A DNA stretch of 59,958 nt from the NCBI GenBank assembly GCA_028280785.1, contig JANQLF010000303.1, positions 1-59,958 on the forward strand. The letters run 5' to 3'. The position numbers were made by a program, and so were the translations under genes. Positions within the stretch are counted from its first letter, which is position 1, and each line of letters begins with the position of its first letter. The notes under the pieces were generated by a model. That model worked only from the letters and a program-made list of their open reading frames with translations. It searched no databases and was not told the origin of the DNA. The stretch comes from Planctomycetota bacterium. GTDB taxonomy: Bacteria; Planctomycetota; UBA11346. Below are positions 45,228-54,108 of this stretch, piece after piece.

Positions 45228-45691
45228 TTCGATAAATCTACGCGCATAATTAAGACATCGGTGCCGTTATGATTAACGGCTTCATGATCGACCCAGCCCA
45301 ATTTACGATAAAATGCTGATTGGCCAGGAGTAAAGAGATACAACGGGTCGATTCCTTGTGCACGGCATTCGTCCATGACATGTTGAACCATTATTTTTCC
45401 AAGGCCCTTACCACGTTGTGATTCATCAACATAAACGCTAGCCAACCACGGCCCAAGTTCTTTACGCGTGTCCATGTCTGAATGCACAATAGCAACAGAA
45501 CCGACTACATTTTCGTCATCATCGAAGCATACCCAGGTTGTCGGAATAAAATCTTTGACTAAATAGCGTTGCATCCGATCAATGCGTTCATCAATTTTTG
45601 TGTCAGGATGTAAGTAACTCCATTCTGCATGATGCCATTCTGCGAGTAGGGGTATATGTTGTGGGCAATCACGTAGATCAATCAATTTCAT
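45224..45691 (-). CDS. GNAT-family N-acetyltransferase
   Basis: A 155-residue acetyltransferase, distinct from its convergent neighbour. The acetyl-CoA loop is ESQRGKGLGKIMVQHVMDEC; YLFTPGQSAFYRKLGWVDHE is the C-terminal motif B. GGAAG lies upstream of the ATG. The substrate is unknown. Confidence 0.85.
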   Translation of the reverse strand: MKLIDLRDCPQHIPLLAEWHHAEWSYLHPDTKIDERIDRMQRYLVKDFIPTTWVCFDDDENVVGSVAIVHSDMDTRKELGPWLASVYVDESQRGKGLGKIMVQHVMDECRAQGIDPLYLFTPGQSAFYRKLGWVDHEAVNHNGTDVLIMRVDLSN

Positions 45692-45710
45692 TTGAAATCT
45701 TCCAATAAGA

Positions 45711-45736
45711 AAGGGCTGGATCGAAATCCAGCCCTT
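45711..45736 (-). terminator. Terminator hairpin after the PQQ-like propeller gene
   Basis: A perfect stem AAGGGCTGGAT / ATCCAGCCCTT with a four-base CGAA loop. On the minus strand it is followed by TTCTTATT. It lies 22 bases past the propeller gene stop. Confidence 0.8.
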
Positions 45737-45758
45737 GAGTTAAGTCAGAGAGCTGGGT

Positions 45759-47150
45759 TTACGGCGCTTGAATACACAACATATGATTATTGGTACGCAT
45801 ATACATTTTATCGCCCTCAAACACAGGATTACAACGTGTTCCTTCCTGTTTATTGCGAGCAACTTCCTTTAAGTCCTTGCCAGCTTCAAAGACAACCACT
45901 AAACCGGCTTCATCACCAATATAAATATGACCGGCAGCATAAGTGGGACTCGTGTAAACACTGTTGCCTTTCATGCCCTTTACATTGACGCTGTTGACCA
46001 CACTTCCATCAGCTGGGTTAATAGCCGAAAGCGCACCGCTGCGATGAAGTACGTACAGTAAACCATCGTGAAATAGTGGTGATGAATAATATCGATTTTT
46101 TTCAACAGTCGTTTTCCATAGTTGCTCAAATTCACCTGTCATGCTGTCCGGAATTTTTACTGCTGCACATTCAGAGTCACGAGCACCAACGGCGTAAATA
46201 ACTCCATCGTGCACAATAGGCGCATTGTAAGGAACTGGTGTAAATAAATTGTCATCAATGACTGAACCGTCTTTTGCATTCAGGGCTACGCCTTGCGGAG
46301 TAATGATGACATCATCATTGCCAATGCGCACAACTATAGGCGAGCCATAGCTATTCTTGACAGCAACTCGCCATTTTTCAGTGCCTGTTTTTTTATCATA
46401 GGCGATATAATCTTTGAGGCCGACAACGACAACTTCACCAGCTAATACGGGTGAGGTACTGCCGCCCCAACCTTGGCTGGGTTTTTGGCCGAGGACACTC
46501 CATATGCGTTTGCCGTTGAGGTCAAAGCAAGAAATGGTGCCAAGGCCGTATGCAACATAAATGTGCTGACCATCACTAACAGGAATGTAGCTACAGTAAC
46601 CATTGGCTCCATGTTTACTGGGCTCACGATATTTCTTTGCAATTTCATTCTTTTCAATTTTTTCATTTAATTCTTTTTGACGCGATAAGAGTTTTTCCAT
46701 TTCTACGCGCGCATTGTCATTATTGCCGTCTTTCTTTCGGGCCTGCTTGCGTAAACTACGAATTTTACGTTTTAGACTCTCTAGCTCTTTAAAAATAGGG
46801 GTAGCCTCTTTTAGTGCGGCATCAATTTTATCTGCTTCAGCAGGATCTGCTACATCCTTATAATGGTTATTAGCTTGCCACAGGATCGAACCATCTTTTT
46901 TATTGAGGCATAATAACGTTGCTGGTTCAGCACAGGTGAAAATTTTATCGCCAATAATAATAGGACTGGTATTAGACCAGGCGGGCATTTTCTGACGCCA
47001 AACGGCATTGTCTGTATCAGACCATTTTGTTGGTGCCTTATCGACTTGATAAGATCCGCTACCATCAGTGCGCCAACCAATTGATTCCGCAGCGCAGAGA
47101 CTACCCATACCCAATAGACAACTCATAGCGACAAAACTTAAACGATTCAT
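45759..47150 (-). CDS. Secreted PQQ-like beta-propeller protein with coiled-coil insert
   Basis: A 463-residue exported protein (signal peptide about 1-20; AGGAGAAGC upstream). PQQ/pyrrolo-quinoline-type blades recur (ATLLCLNKKDGSILWQ, HIYVAYGLGTISCFDLNGKRIW, YIAYDKKTGTEKWRV, LYVLHRSGALSAINPADGSVV). A charged coiled coil of about 70 residues (102-172) is inserted after the first blade. No quinone-dehydrogenase active-site signature is seen, so it is more likely a scaffold of the BamB/WD40-like type. Confidence 0.75.
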   Translation of the reverse strand: MNRLSFVAMSCLLGMGSLCAAESIGWRTDGSGSYQVDKAPTKWSDTDNAVWRQKMPAWSNTSPIIIGDKIFTCAEPATLLCLNKKDGSILWQANNHYKDVADPAEADKIDAALKEATPIFKELESLKRKIRSLRKQARKKDGNNDNARVEMEKLLSRQKELNEKIEKNEIAKKYREPSKHGANGYCSYIPVSDGQHIYVAYGLGTISCFDLNGKRIWSVLGQKPSQGWGGSTSPVLAGEVVVVGLKDYIAYDKKTGTEKWRVAVKNSYGSPIVVRIGNDDVIITPQGVALNAKDGSVIDDNLFTPVPYNAPIVHDGVIYAVGARDSECAAVKIPDSMTGEFEQLWKTTVEKNRYYSSPLFHDGLLYVLHRSGALSAINPADGSVVNSVNVKGMKGNSVYTSPTYAAGHIYIGDEAGLVVVFEAGKDLKEVARNKQEGTRCNPVFEGDKMYMRTNNHMLCIQAP

Positions 47151-47241
47151 TGTGCTTCTCCTAATCCGGTACTATGGATGATTTTTATTCGGTGCAATAC
47201 TGTGTGATTGCTAAAATATGAGCAAGAAAGGGCTTTATTCT

Positions 47242-48015
47242 TTAAAAGTGTATGTTGAGACCCGCGACGTAACGAACGGCATTGGTATAGCCAAAGACAT
47301 CATTAACAAAGCCAGCGTCAGTTAATTCATTAAATGCCATGTCATGAGATTGTATTTCGCAGGAGAAGTGAAACTTCTCCTCGATGCGATAGGAAAGTCC
47401 CAGGCCGAGATAGACTGAATGATGACGAACATAATCACTGTGAATAGGATCATCTAAAAAAACTGCTTGTTGATAATCCCATGCCGTCATCCCGGCAGAA
47501 ATGCCAAAACCAAAAAAAGGTCGCCACAGGTTATCGTCAAGAAAGACACGCGCCTGGAGCGCAAAGTCACTGCTAGAGGCATTGTCAGTAGATTGCTGGC
47601 TGAGTGATTGTTCAGAAAAAGTTATAGGCCCACTCAAATAGAGGAGTGAAATTTCAAAGTCCTCAGCAGCCAGACCAACAGAAAAGCCGCCTTGATGAAT
47701 ATGATCGATCTCGTGACCATGAAAATTGGTGTAGGCAAAAACAGGTGCAATAACTACATTATCCCATGGTGTATCGTAGGAATGAGAATAATCGGAGCTA
47801 TCGTAATAATCATCGTCATCATTGGTATAAAATAAATTGAAAAAGGAAAAACACGACGAAGACGAAGAAGATGAACAGCGTTTTTTTGAGCGATCGTCAT
47901 CACATGTTTTATCCGATGATGATTTTGCTTTGCCACGCATGACATCGCTGAGCAAGAATCCACCGTCTTGGGCTGCGATTACAAATGGAAATAAACATAA
48001 GAGCAGTATGCGCAT
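47242..48015 (-). CDS. Outer-membrane beta-barrel-like protein with Cys/Ser/Asp-rich head
   Basis: A 257-residue exported protein (signal peptide about 1-15). A low-complexity head follows (about 30-80) with Cys38, Cys47 and Cys55, a seven-Ser run and Asp/Tyr clusters. From about 85 on, alternating strands (NVVIAPVFAYTNF, FSVGLAAEDFEISLLYL, VYLGLGLSYRIEEKFHFSCEIQSHD) end in FNIHF-like Phe (VAGLNIHF), typical for OmpW/OmpA-like eight-stranded barrels. Function unknown. Confidence 0.6.
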   Translation of the reverse strand: MRILLLCLFPFVIAAQDGGFLLSDVMRGKAKSSSDKTCDDDRSKKRCSSSSSSSCFSFFNLFYTNDDDDYYDSSDYSHSYDTPWDNVVIAPVFAYTNFHGHEIDHIHQGGFSVGLAAEDFEISLLYLSGPITFSEQSLSQQSTDNASSSDFALQARVFLDDNLWRPFFGFGISAGMTAWDYQQAVFLDDPIHSDYVRHHSVYLGLGLSYRIEEKFHFSCEIQSHDMAFNELTDAGFVNDVFGYTNAVRYVAGLNIHF

Positions 48016-48135
48016 CTATGTATAAAACGAATGTAGGAAGGAGCGGTGACCTGTGCTGTAAATAAAGTTAATTACTTCAATTAGAGTGATTAGCCTCGAC
48101 TTGGCCTAAACGGCATTAGCATCTTGTGTATAAGT

Positions 48136-48600
48136 ATGCAACGCTATTCACCACGCCCGTTTCCTCCGTATCGCTACACGCCAGGTCAAAATCCACATCC
48201 GGTTATTGATGAGGATGGCCACAGTTATGGACATGAAGAAGAGGCTGTAGAATTCGAACCACAGCGCTGGAAAGAGTCTGACGATTATCTTTATGGAATA
48301 GATTTATTAAATCATGGTTATTTTTGGGAAGCACACGAAGCCTTCGAAGGTATTTGGCATCATCTCGGTCGAAAAGATGAAAACAGTCGGTTTATTCAGG
48401 GTCTTATTTTACTAGCGGTGTCTTGCTTGCATTTGCGACGCGGTCGAATGTCAGCAGTTAAGAAAGTAGCGACCAAAGGTTTAAATAAATTGGAAGGATT
48501 AGATACTTGTTTCTTTGGTTGTCAGACCTTTGTCATTTGCTCTTATTTACAATTATTACAAAATGGCGAGTCTATCAAAGTTGATATTCGTTTAATGTGA
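48136..48600 (+). CDS. DUF309 domain protein
   Basis: A 154-residue protein. RYSPRPFPPYRYTPGQNPHP...GHSYG and DLLNHGYFWEAHEAFEGIWHHLGR are the DUF309 signature; helical bundle expected. ATG 48136 is preferred to the upstream ATA/TTG frame start. The function of the family is not established. It is 12 bases upstream of the lyase gene. Confidence 0.8.
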   Translation: MQRYSPRPFPPYRYTPGQNPHPVIDEDGHSYGHEEEAVEFEPQRWKESDDYLYGIDLLNHGYFWEAHEAFEGIWHHLGRKDENSRFIQGLILLAVSCLHLRRGRMSAVKKVATKGLNKLEGLDTCFFGCQTFVICSYLQLLQNGESIKVDIRLM

Positions 48601-48612
48601 CAAAGGGTTCGT

Positions 48613-50478
48613 ATGGTCGATTACCACCAAGAATTACAGTCTGTTTGTGATACGCATGTTGATACTATTTCTTTTACATCACCAGGATTGTATTATAGCC
48701 ATGAACAGTGGTTGAATTTAAAAGATAAACTTTCCGATCCATTTTTTGCAGAATTACATGAGCGCAATCTTCAGGCTATCACATGCTTGGAAAATGAATG
48801 CAATGGTGAAGATATCTGCGATGTGCCGATTAAATTAGGCGCTCAACCGGCTGATTATGGTTATCCAGGTGTTTGGGCGTCGCGTGTTTTAAAGAATATT
48901 ATCTGTCGCAACGTCGCTGCATGGTATGTGACCGAAGACCAGCGTTTTCTGAATAATGCCATACGAGCTTTAGATGAATGCTGTATTCGTCCCAAGGAAT
49001 GGCATCCGGATGCTGCATTTATGGGTTTGCACGGTGCAAATTTAAATACAGGCGATATGTTATTTGCCTTATCGTTTGGTTTTGACGCCTTGATGCCCTA
49101 TTTAAGTGACAATCAAAAAGAGCGTTATGCAGATTGCTTGATTCATCATGGTTTAGCTGCTTATCATATTGGCATAGAAGAAAAAGATTGGTGGATTGAA
49201 AACTGTTATAACTGGAATCCTTCCTTACATGGCAATGCCGGCATCGCAGCATTGGTTTTATTGCAATTTAATGAGCAATTTGCACGTGCGACATTGCGTA
49301 CAGCAATCCCCTGTCTTGCTTACAATTTGCCCAAATATTTAGAGGGCGGCGGTTATAGTGAAGGGCCGATGTATCAATGTACGGCAATAGGACATCTCTC
49401 TGATTTTGTCATCCCATGGTTTCGTGCGACAGGTAATGATTTAGGCCTGTCAGAACATCAGGGTTTTATCGATACCTTAATGATTTGGCCGTATTTAGTT
49501 GGTGGTGATGGGCGAACATTAAATGTTTCGAACTGTGATGAATTTGGTATTGAATACAGCATTGCTCAAGCGGCATGGTGGTCACGCACATTAAATAAAC
49601 CAGAAATATTAGGCTATCATCATCAAATGATGAGGCCTTGGAATGACACGCATCAATTATTTTATGATGTTGAATTTTTCTGGCATCAGGAAGCACACCA
49701 GCCAGTTGCGAATCCAGACACAAACGGATTAAAACATTTTCATGAAATCGATTGGCTTAGTTACCAGCATGATGATTTATGGATGTTTGTAACGGCTGGT
49801 TGGAATGGTGGTGGTCATCATAATCAGGACCAAGGTCATTTTATTCTTGGTTTGGGTGACGATCGATTTTTATGTGATCCTGGTTATGGGCAGGGAGCTA
49901 ATAGTCAGCATAATACAGTGAGTGTTGGTGGTAATACGTGTCCGAATGCAACGTGTCCCATTACAAAAATAGAAGAGCATGAAAATGGTTTCTACGCTTG
50001 TGTCGATTTACAACCTGGCTTTCCCTATCGTGTGCGCTTTTTTAATCGTCACATTGTGGTCATCGGTAAAAATATTTTAGTGCTTGATGATGCCGCTGGT
50101 GCCATCAAAGAGTGGAGCAGTGGATTTAAAGAAGAGAGCTTTGTTGATGCCAATTGGTTTTGGCAAACGCGCCAACCGGTGACGCTCGAACAATCACGGG
50201 CAGTTTTAAATGGGCGCAAGGATCAATTGAGCATCACTGCGTTATCACCGATCAATAAAATAGAATGTAAAGAATGGAACTACGATGGTCCCATTCGCAC
50301 GTTGCATTGGCGTGAGCACCACAACATGAAGCGGAGCATCCATCCGACCTTCTTGAGCTTTGATGGATCGGAATGCGACTGGCAGCAGTCTGCGGAAGAA
50401 CATGTGTTTCGGATAAACCAACACTCCATACGTTTTTCCGTTCAAGACGGCGTACTGGCCTATGCCGGTATCTCCTAA
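48613..50478 (+). CDS. Heparinase II/III-like polysaccharide lyase
   Basis: A 621-residue protein with an alpha-helical (alpha/alpha toroid) N-terminal half (NWNPSLHGNAGIAALVLLQF, YLEGGGYSEGPMYQ) and a C-terminal beta-sandwich with GGHHNQDQGHFILGLGDDRFLCDPGYG, the heparinase II/III-like module. No signal peptide. It probably cleaves an acidic polysaccharide or oligosaccharide (alginate- or glycosaminoglycan-like). Start is ATG 48613. Confidence 0.82.
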   Translation: MVDYHQELQSVCDTHVDTISFTSPGLYYSHEQWLNLKDKLSDPFFAELHERNLQAITCLENECNGEDICDVPIKLGAQPADYGYPGVWASRVLKNIICRNVAAWYVTEDQRFLNNAIRALDECCIRPKEWHPDAAFMGLHGANLNTGDMLFALSFGFDALMPYLSDNQKERYADCLIHHGLAAYHIGIEEKDWWIENCYNWNPSLHGNAGIAALVLLQFNEQFARATLRTAIPCLAYNLPKYLEGGGYSEGPMYQCTAIGHLSDFVIPWFRATGNDLGLSEHQGFIDTLMIWPYLVGGDGRTLNVSNCDEFGIEYSIAQAAWWSRTLNKPEILGYHHQMMRPWNDTHQLFYDVEFFWHQEAHQPVANPDTNGLKHFHEIDWLSYQHDDLWMFVTAGWNGGGHHNQDQGHFILGLGDDRFLCDPGYGQGANSQHNTVSVGGNTCPNATCPITKIEEHENGFYACVDLQPGFPYRVRFFNRHIVVIGKNILVLDDAAGAIKEWSSGFKEESFVDANWFWQTRQPVTLEQSRAVLNGRKDQLSITALSPINKIECKEWNYDGPIRTLHWREHHNMKRSIHPTFLSFDGSECDWQQSAEEHVFRINQHSIRFSVQDGVLAYAGIS

Positions 50479-50527
50479 AGAGACCTCGCTAAGCTACTGT
50501 TATAACAATGCTTAAATACTGCACCCT

Positions 50528-50565
50528 TAGGAGTGTGAGCTGCTCCTATTAAAGGTGAAACCTTT
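50528..50565. terminator. Tandem hairpins between lyase and TrmB genes
   Basis: TAGGAG / CTCCTA (50528-50548) and AAAGGT-GAA-ACCTTT (50551-50565) form two adjacent hairpins. They may be a terminator for the lyase gene or leader structures for the regulator gene. Confidence 0.4.
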
Positions 50566-50625
50566 ACGGTTCCCAATCGTCTATGCTGTCGAAATATGTC
50601 GACGTAATTCATAATGGAGTAGACG

Positions 50626-51366
50626 ATGGACCATGAGTATCTAACTGAGCTTGGGCTCTCTGACAAACAAACGACCCTCTATTTGGCCTTATTGGAACTC
50701 GGCCAAGCAAAGGCATCTGATTTAGCCAAGCGTACCGGTTTTAAACGCCCGTCGGTCTATGACATGCTCAACAACTTAGTGCAACGTGGATTGATTACCT
50801 GCAACATGCAGGGTAAGCGCCAATTTTTTCAAGCAGAAAATCCACGTGTGCTTTTAGATATTCCAAAGAAGATGGAACAAAGTGTTCGTAAAATTTTGCC
50901 GGACCTACAGCAGATTTTTAATCGCAATACACAAAAGCCGACCCTGCGTTATTACGAAGGTGTTGAGGGTATTCGCCGTATTACCGAAGACTTACTCGAA
51001 GCTAAAAACGGCGAATATTGGTATATAAGCGATGCAACTGAAATAACAAAAATTCTTGGAGAAGGATTTTTAGAAGACTTTGTCAAGCGTCGTATCGAAA
51101 AAGGATTATGGGCAAACGCTATTCGTGTGCGCCGTAGTGAAACTGAAATGAATGTATTAAGACCTGGTAAAGAAAATCGCCGTCGTTTGCGTTTTTTACC
51201 ACATGCGCCGCTTGAAGAAATTGCCTCAATGCATTTATACGACAACAAAGTCGGATTAATTTCCTCTTCAAAAGAATGCTTTGCGATGCTCATCGAAAGC
51301 CGCGAAGTATTTACGCTGATGAAGTTCTTGTGGGGAACACTTTGGAACGTCGCTGACGAACCATGA
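50626..51366 (+). CDS. TrmB-family transcriptional regulator
   Basis: A 246-residue protein with an N-terminal winged helix of TrmB type (LTELGLSDKQTTLYLALLELGQAKASDLAKRTGFKRPSVYDMLNNLVQRGLI) and a C-terminal effector domain (YYEGVEGIRRITEDLLEAKNGEYWYI). Members often sense sugars. It stands alone, upstream of the PocR/AraC operon; target genes are not evident. Confidence 0.82.
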   Translation: MDHEYLTELGLSDKQTTLYLALLELGQAKASDLAKRTGFKRPSVYDMLNNLVQRGLITCNMQGKRQFFQAENPRVLLDIPKKMEQSVRKILPDLQQIFNRNTQKPTLRYYEGVEGIRRITEDLLEAKNGEYWYISDATEITKILGEGFLEDFVKRRIEKGLWANAIRVRRSETEMNVLRPGKENRRRLRFLPHAPLEEIASMHLYDNKVGLISSSKECFAMLIESREVFTLMKFLWGTLWNVADEP

Positions 51367-51485
51367 TTGATGGTTAGATAGTTGGATGGTGGTATAGATC
51401 CATAAGCCATAAGTGTATTTTACATAGAGAGTTACTATTATAGCCGTTGCAGTTGTATAAAATTCCGCTACGCTTTCCTATACAT

Positions 51486-52286
51486 ATGTCGACCGTCGAT
51501 GAACAGGTTCAGGATCGCATTCATAAGCTGATGGAAGATGGCTCAAAAATTTTGGGCCTGCGTTTAGTCTTTCATGATCGCTTGTGGCGTAGTGGTTTAT
51601 GCCATGAATGGCGTCATCACAATCAGAAGGCCTGTACGAAAAACATGGTCAAAGACCAGACGGAAACATGTTTTAGTTACTGTATGCAGGAAGTTCACCG
51701 CGAATTAATCGATAATCCCGAAGGTCGCATTCAAACCTGTCCGTGGGGATTAACGGAAATTGCAATTCCTGTATACATGGGTGGTGTCTTTGCAGGCATT
51801 TTGTATGCAGGCCCCTGTTGGTTCGGACAAGGCGAGCCGCCGCAAGACGATGTTATTATTCCTCCATCAATGGCATGGTTAGAAGAGCGCCAAACGATGG
51901 TTGGGGCAATTGCCACACAGCTCGGTAATTTATTAAAAGGCCTGCCCTTTTACACCCCAAGCGATCGACGTCAGCGTATTTTAGATTTTATGGCTGAAAA
52001 CCTTGATAAAAAATTATCAATAAATGATTTGGCTATTGAATTAGATTTATCACCATCGCGTGCTGGCCATGTCATAAAAGAATTATTTGAGATGACCTTT
52101 CCGCAGTTGTTGAAATCAGTACGCTTGCAAGAAGCGGCGCATTTATTGACCAGTACTGATCGTTCCATTGCCGATATCAGTGGACAAGTTGGCTTTACCC
52201 AGCAGAATTATTTTTCAAATCAATTCATGCAGATGTTCGAAGTCAGTCCGCGAGAATATCGCAAGCAATATATTTCAAGTATATGA
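51486..52286 (+). CDS. AraC-family regulator with PocR-type sensor domain
   Basis: A 266-residue regulator. The N-terminal part is a PocR-like ligand domain with Cys39, Cys50, Cys62, Cys66 and Cys85 (CHEWRHHNQKAC, CFSYC, CPWGLTEIAIPVYMGGVFAGILYAG), as in propanediol/cobalamin-linked regulators. The C-terminal double HTH is SINDLAIELDLSPSRAGHVIKELFEM and IADISGQVGFTQQNYFSNQFMQMF. ATG 51486 is preferred to TTG 51447. Its stop overlaps the HAD start by four bases (ATGA), so it heads a coupled operon. Confidence 0.82.
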   Translation: MSTVDEQVQDRIHKLMEDGSKILGLRLVFHDRLWRSGLCHEWRHHNQKACTKNMVKDQTETCFSYCMQEVHRELIDNPEGRIQTCPWGLTEIAIPVYMGGVFAGILYAGPCWFGQGEPPQDDVIIPPSMAWLEERQTMVGAIATQLGNLLKGLPFYTPSDRRQRILDFMAENLDKKLSINDLAIELDLSPSRAGHVIKELFEMTFPQLLKSVRLQEAAHLLTSTDRSIADISGQVGFTQQNYFSNQFMQMFEVSPREYRKQYISSI

Positions 52287-52951
52287 GTAACATACGTGCA
52301 ATAGTTTTTGATATGGATGGTCTGCTGATTAATAGCGAGCCAATCTACCAAGCAGCATGGCGTGAAGGTGTCGCCCACTTTGGTTATGAATTAACTGAAG
52401 AAGTGAACCGCAGCATGCTTGGCTTGAACAATGATGATTCGGAAGCAGTTTTAATTCGCGAATTTGGCCATGATTTTCCAATGCTTGAATTTCGTGAGCA
52501 ATGGCCGCAACGTTGGCAAGACATCGCAAGCGAAAAAGGTATTCCACCAATGCCTGGTGCTCATGATTTATTAGAGTCGCTTTTTTCTCGAGATATTCCA
52601 ATTGCAATCGCGACATCAAGTGAACGCCACAAAGTACATCAGTGTTTACCTGCCGCTGAAATTCACCATGAATTTCATGCTATCGTCTGTGGCCCGGAAG
52701 TTCCCAATGGTAAACCGGCGCCGGATATTTATCAGCACGCGGCACAAGCTTTAAATGTAGCGCCGGAAGAGTGTGCGGCCTTAGAGGACTCTAATAATGG
52801 TATGCGCGCCGCATTGAGTGCAGGTATGACGGCCATAATGGTGCCAGATCTCAAAGATGCCGAACCTGATGTTGCTGATCGTGCTCATTATATAGTGGAG
52901 CATTTAGATGAAGCGCATCGTATTTTATTAGAACTGCTTGGCTTCGCTTAA
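52283..52951 (+). CDS. HAD phosphatase, beta-phosphoglucomutase/sugar-phosphatase type
   Basis: A 222-residue HAD enzyme. Motif I FDMDGLLINSEP (nucleophile Asp10), motif II ATSSERHK, motif III Lys in GKPAPDIYQ, motif IV ALEDSNNGMRAA. The sequence is close to HxpB/2-deoxyglucose-6-phosphatase-like sugar phosphatases. It overlaps the PocR/AraC gene by four bases and the next gene by one (TAATG), so translation is coupled. Confidence 0.88.
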   Translation: MSNIRAIVFDMDGLLINSEPIYQAAWREGVAHFGYELTEEVNRSMLGLNNDDSEAVLIREFGHDFPMLEFREQWPQRWQDIASEKGIPPMPGAHDLLESLFSRDIPIAIATSSERHKVHQCLPAAEIHHEFHAIVCGPEVPNGKPAPDIYQHAAQALNVAPEECAALEDSNNGMRAALSAGMTAIMVPDLKDAEPDVADRAHYIVEHLDEAHRILLELLGFA

Positions 52952-54108
52952 TGTTTCGCAGTTGCATTCTCATACTAAGTTTCTTCATTGGCTTAGCTGC
53001 CGTTGACTCGCGTGGTCCACAATTAACTCATTTGAGCAGTACCAAGGCGTCGGTTTTAGTCCATATGGATGAAGCGACACAGTTAATTTTGTTTTACGAG
53101 GATACACCTGATAATATTTTGCGCATTAATAATGCTAAACATAAGCATCAACTTTTTAATTTAAAAAATTTAAAGCCGAATACCACGTACAACTATACAA
53201 TTTCAGGTAATGGCATTAAAATGGGGCCGTATCAATTTACTACGCCGCCGTTATACGAAAAGGAAATCACCTTTTGTGTTTACGGGCATTCACGTCGTCA
53301 AAATAATAATGACGAAACGCACAAACGATTAGTAGCACAGATGCTGAAAATTCAACCAGATATGTTGGTGCATACGGGCAATGTTTTTGGCGGCGGTCCT
53401 CGATCGAATCCATCGTATTTTGGTCGTGATTGGACGTATAATTTTTTCAAACCCTTACAAGAGATTCTGCCATCGACACCTTTTTATCTGAGCCCTGGCC
53501 AACATGATGTGAGTTTTGTCAAAGGACTAGATACCTTAACAGCGGCTTTTCCGCATATGGCAGGACGCTTAGTCTATACGGTAGAACGCGGCCCAATGGC
53601 TATGTGTTTTTTATGTATCCCACAACGCCTCTCTGATTCAGTCAAACAATTAGCCATTATTGAATCAGCATTTCAAAAAATGAGCTTTGCACGTTGGCGA
53701 TTCGTCTGCATGCATGTTCCACCACATGGTGTTGGTTTGCGTGAGTGGGTGGTGCAGGACCGCAAACGTTTATGGGAATTATTTCAGAAATATCGCATAG
53801 ATTTTGTTTTATGCGGTCGTCAACAAAACTACCAGCGCCTTTATCCATTGCGTGTTAGTACTGACGATCAACACGCCGTCACCGTTATCAGCACGTCTTT
53901 AGGTTTAGACAGTTTGCGTGGGCACAACGATATATTATTAAAAGGCAATGATCGAGATCTGCATTTTGTGAAATTTAACTGTTCCGAGCAACAGGTGCGC
54001 ATCCAAGCAATCAATCTTGATGGACGAGTTATCGACCATGCGCACATCGACAAATCACTGTATGCATCCTATTTAAAAAATGCTAAGCTTTTGGATTTAA
54101 GTGACTAA
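52951..54108 (+). CDS. Exported purple-acid-phosphatase-like protein lacking metal ligands
   Basis: A 385-residue protein with signal peptide (about 1-18), a fibronectin-III-like domain (about 22-98) and a calcineurin-like metallophosphoesterase fold (about 105-350). The usual ligands are replaced: YGHSR has His113 for Asp, HTGN has Asn144 for Asp, PGQHD has Gln184 for Asn, and CGRQQNYQR has Arg290/Gln292 for the two His of GHxHxYER. His255 (CMHVPP) is kept. It is probably a pseudo-enzyme with a binding role. Its start overlaps the HAD stop by one base. Confidence 0.8.
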   Translation: MFRSCILILSFFIGLAAVDSRGPQLTHLSSTKASVLVHMDEATQLILFYEDTPDNILRINNAKHKHQLFNLKNLKPNTTYNYTISGNGIKMGPYQFTTPPLYEKEITFCVYGHSRRQNNNDETHKRLVAQMLKIQPDMLVHTGNVFGGGPRSNPSYFGRDWTYNFFKPLQEILPSTPFYLSPGQHDVSFVKGLDTLTAAFPHMAGRLVYTVERGPMAMCFLCIPQRLSDSVKQLAIIESAFQKMSFARWRFVCMHVPPHGVGLREWVVQDRKRLWELFQKYRIDFVLCGRQQNYQRLYPLRVSTDDQHAVTVISTSLGLDSLRGHNDILLKGNDRDLHFVKFNCSEQQVRIQAINLDGRVIDHAHIDKSLYASYLKNAKLLDLSD

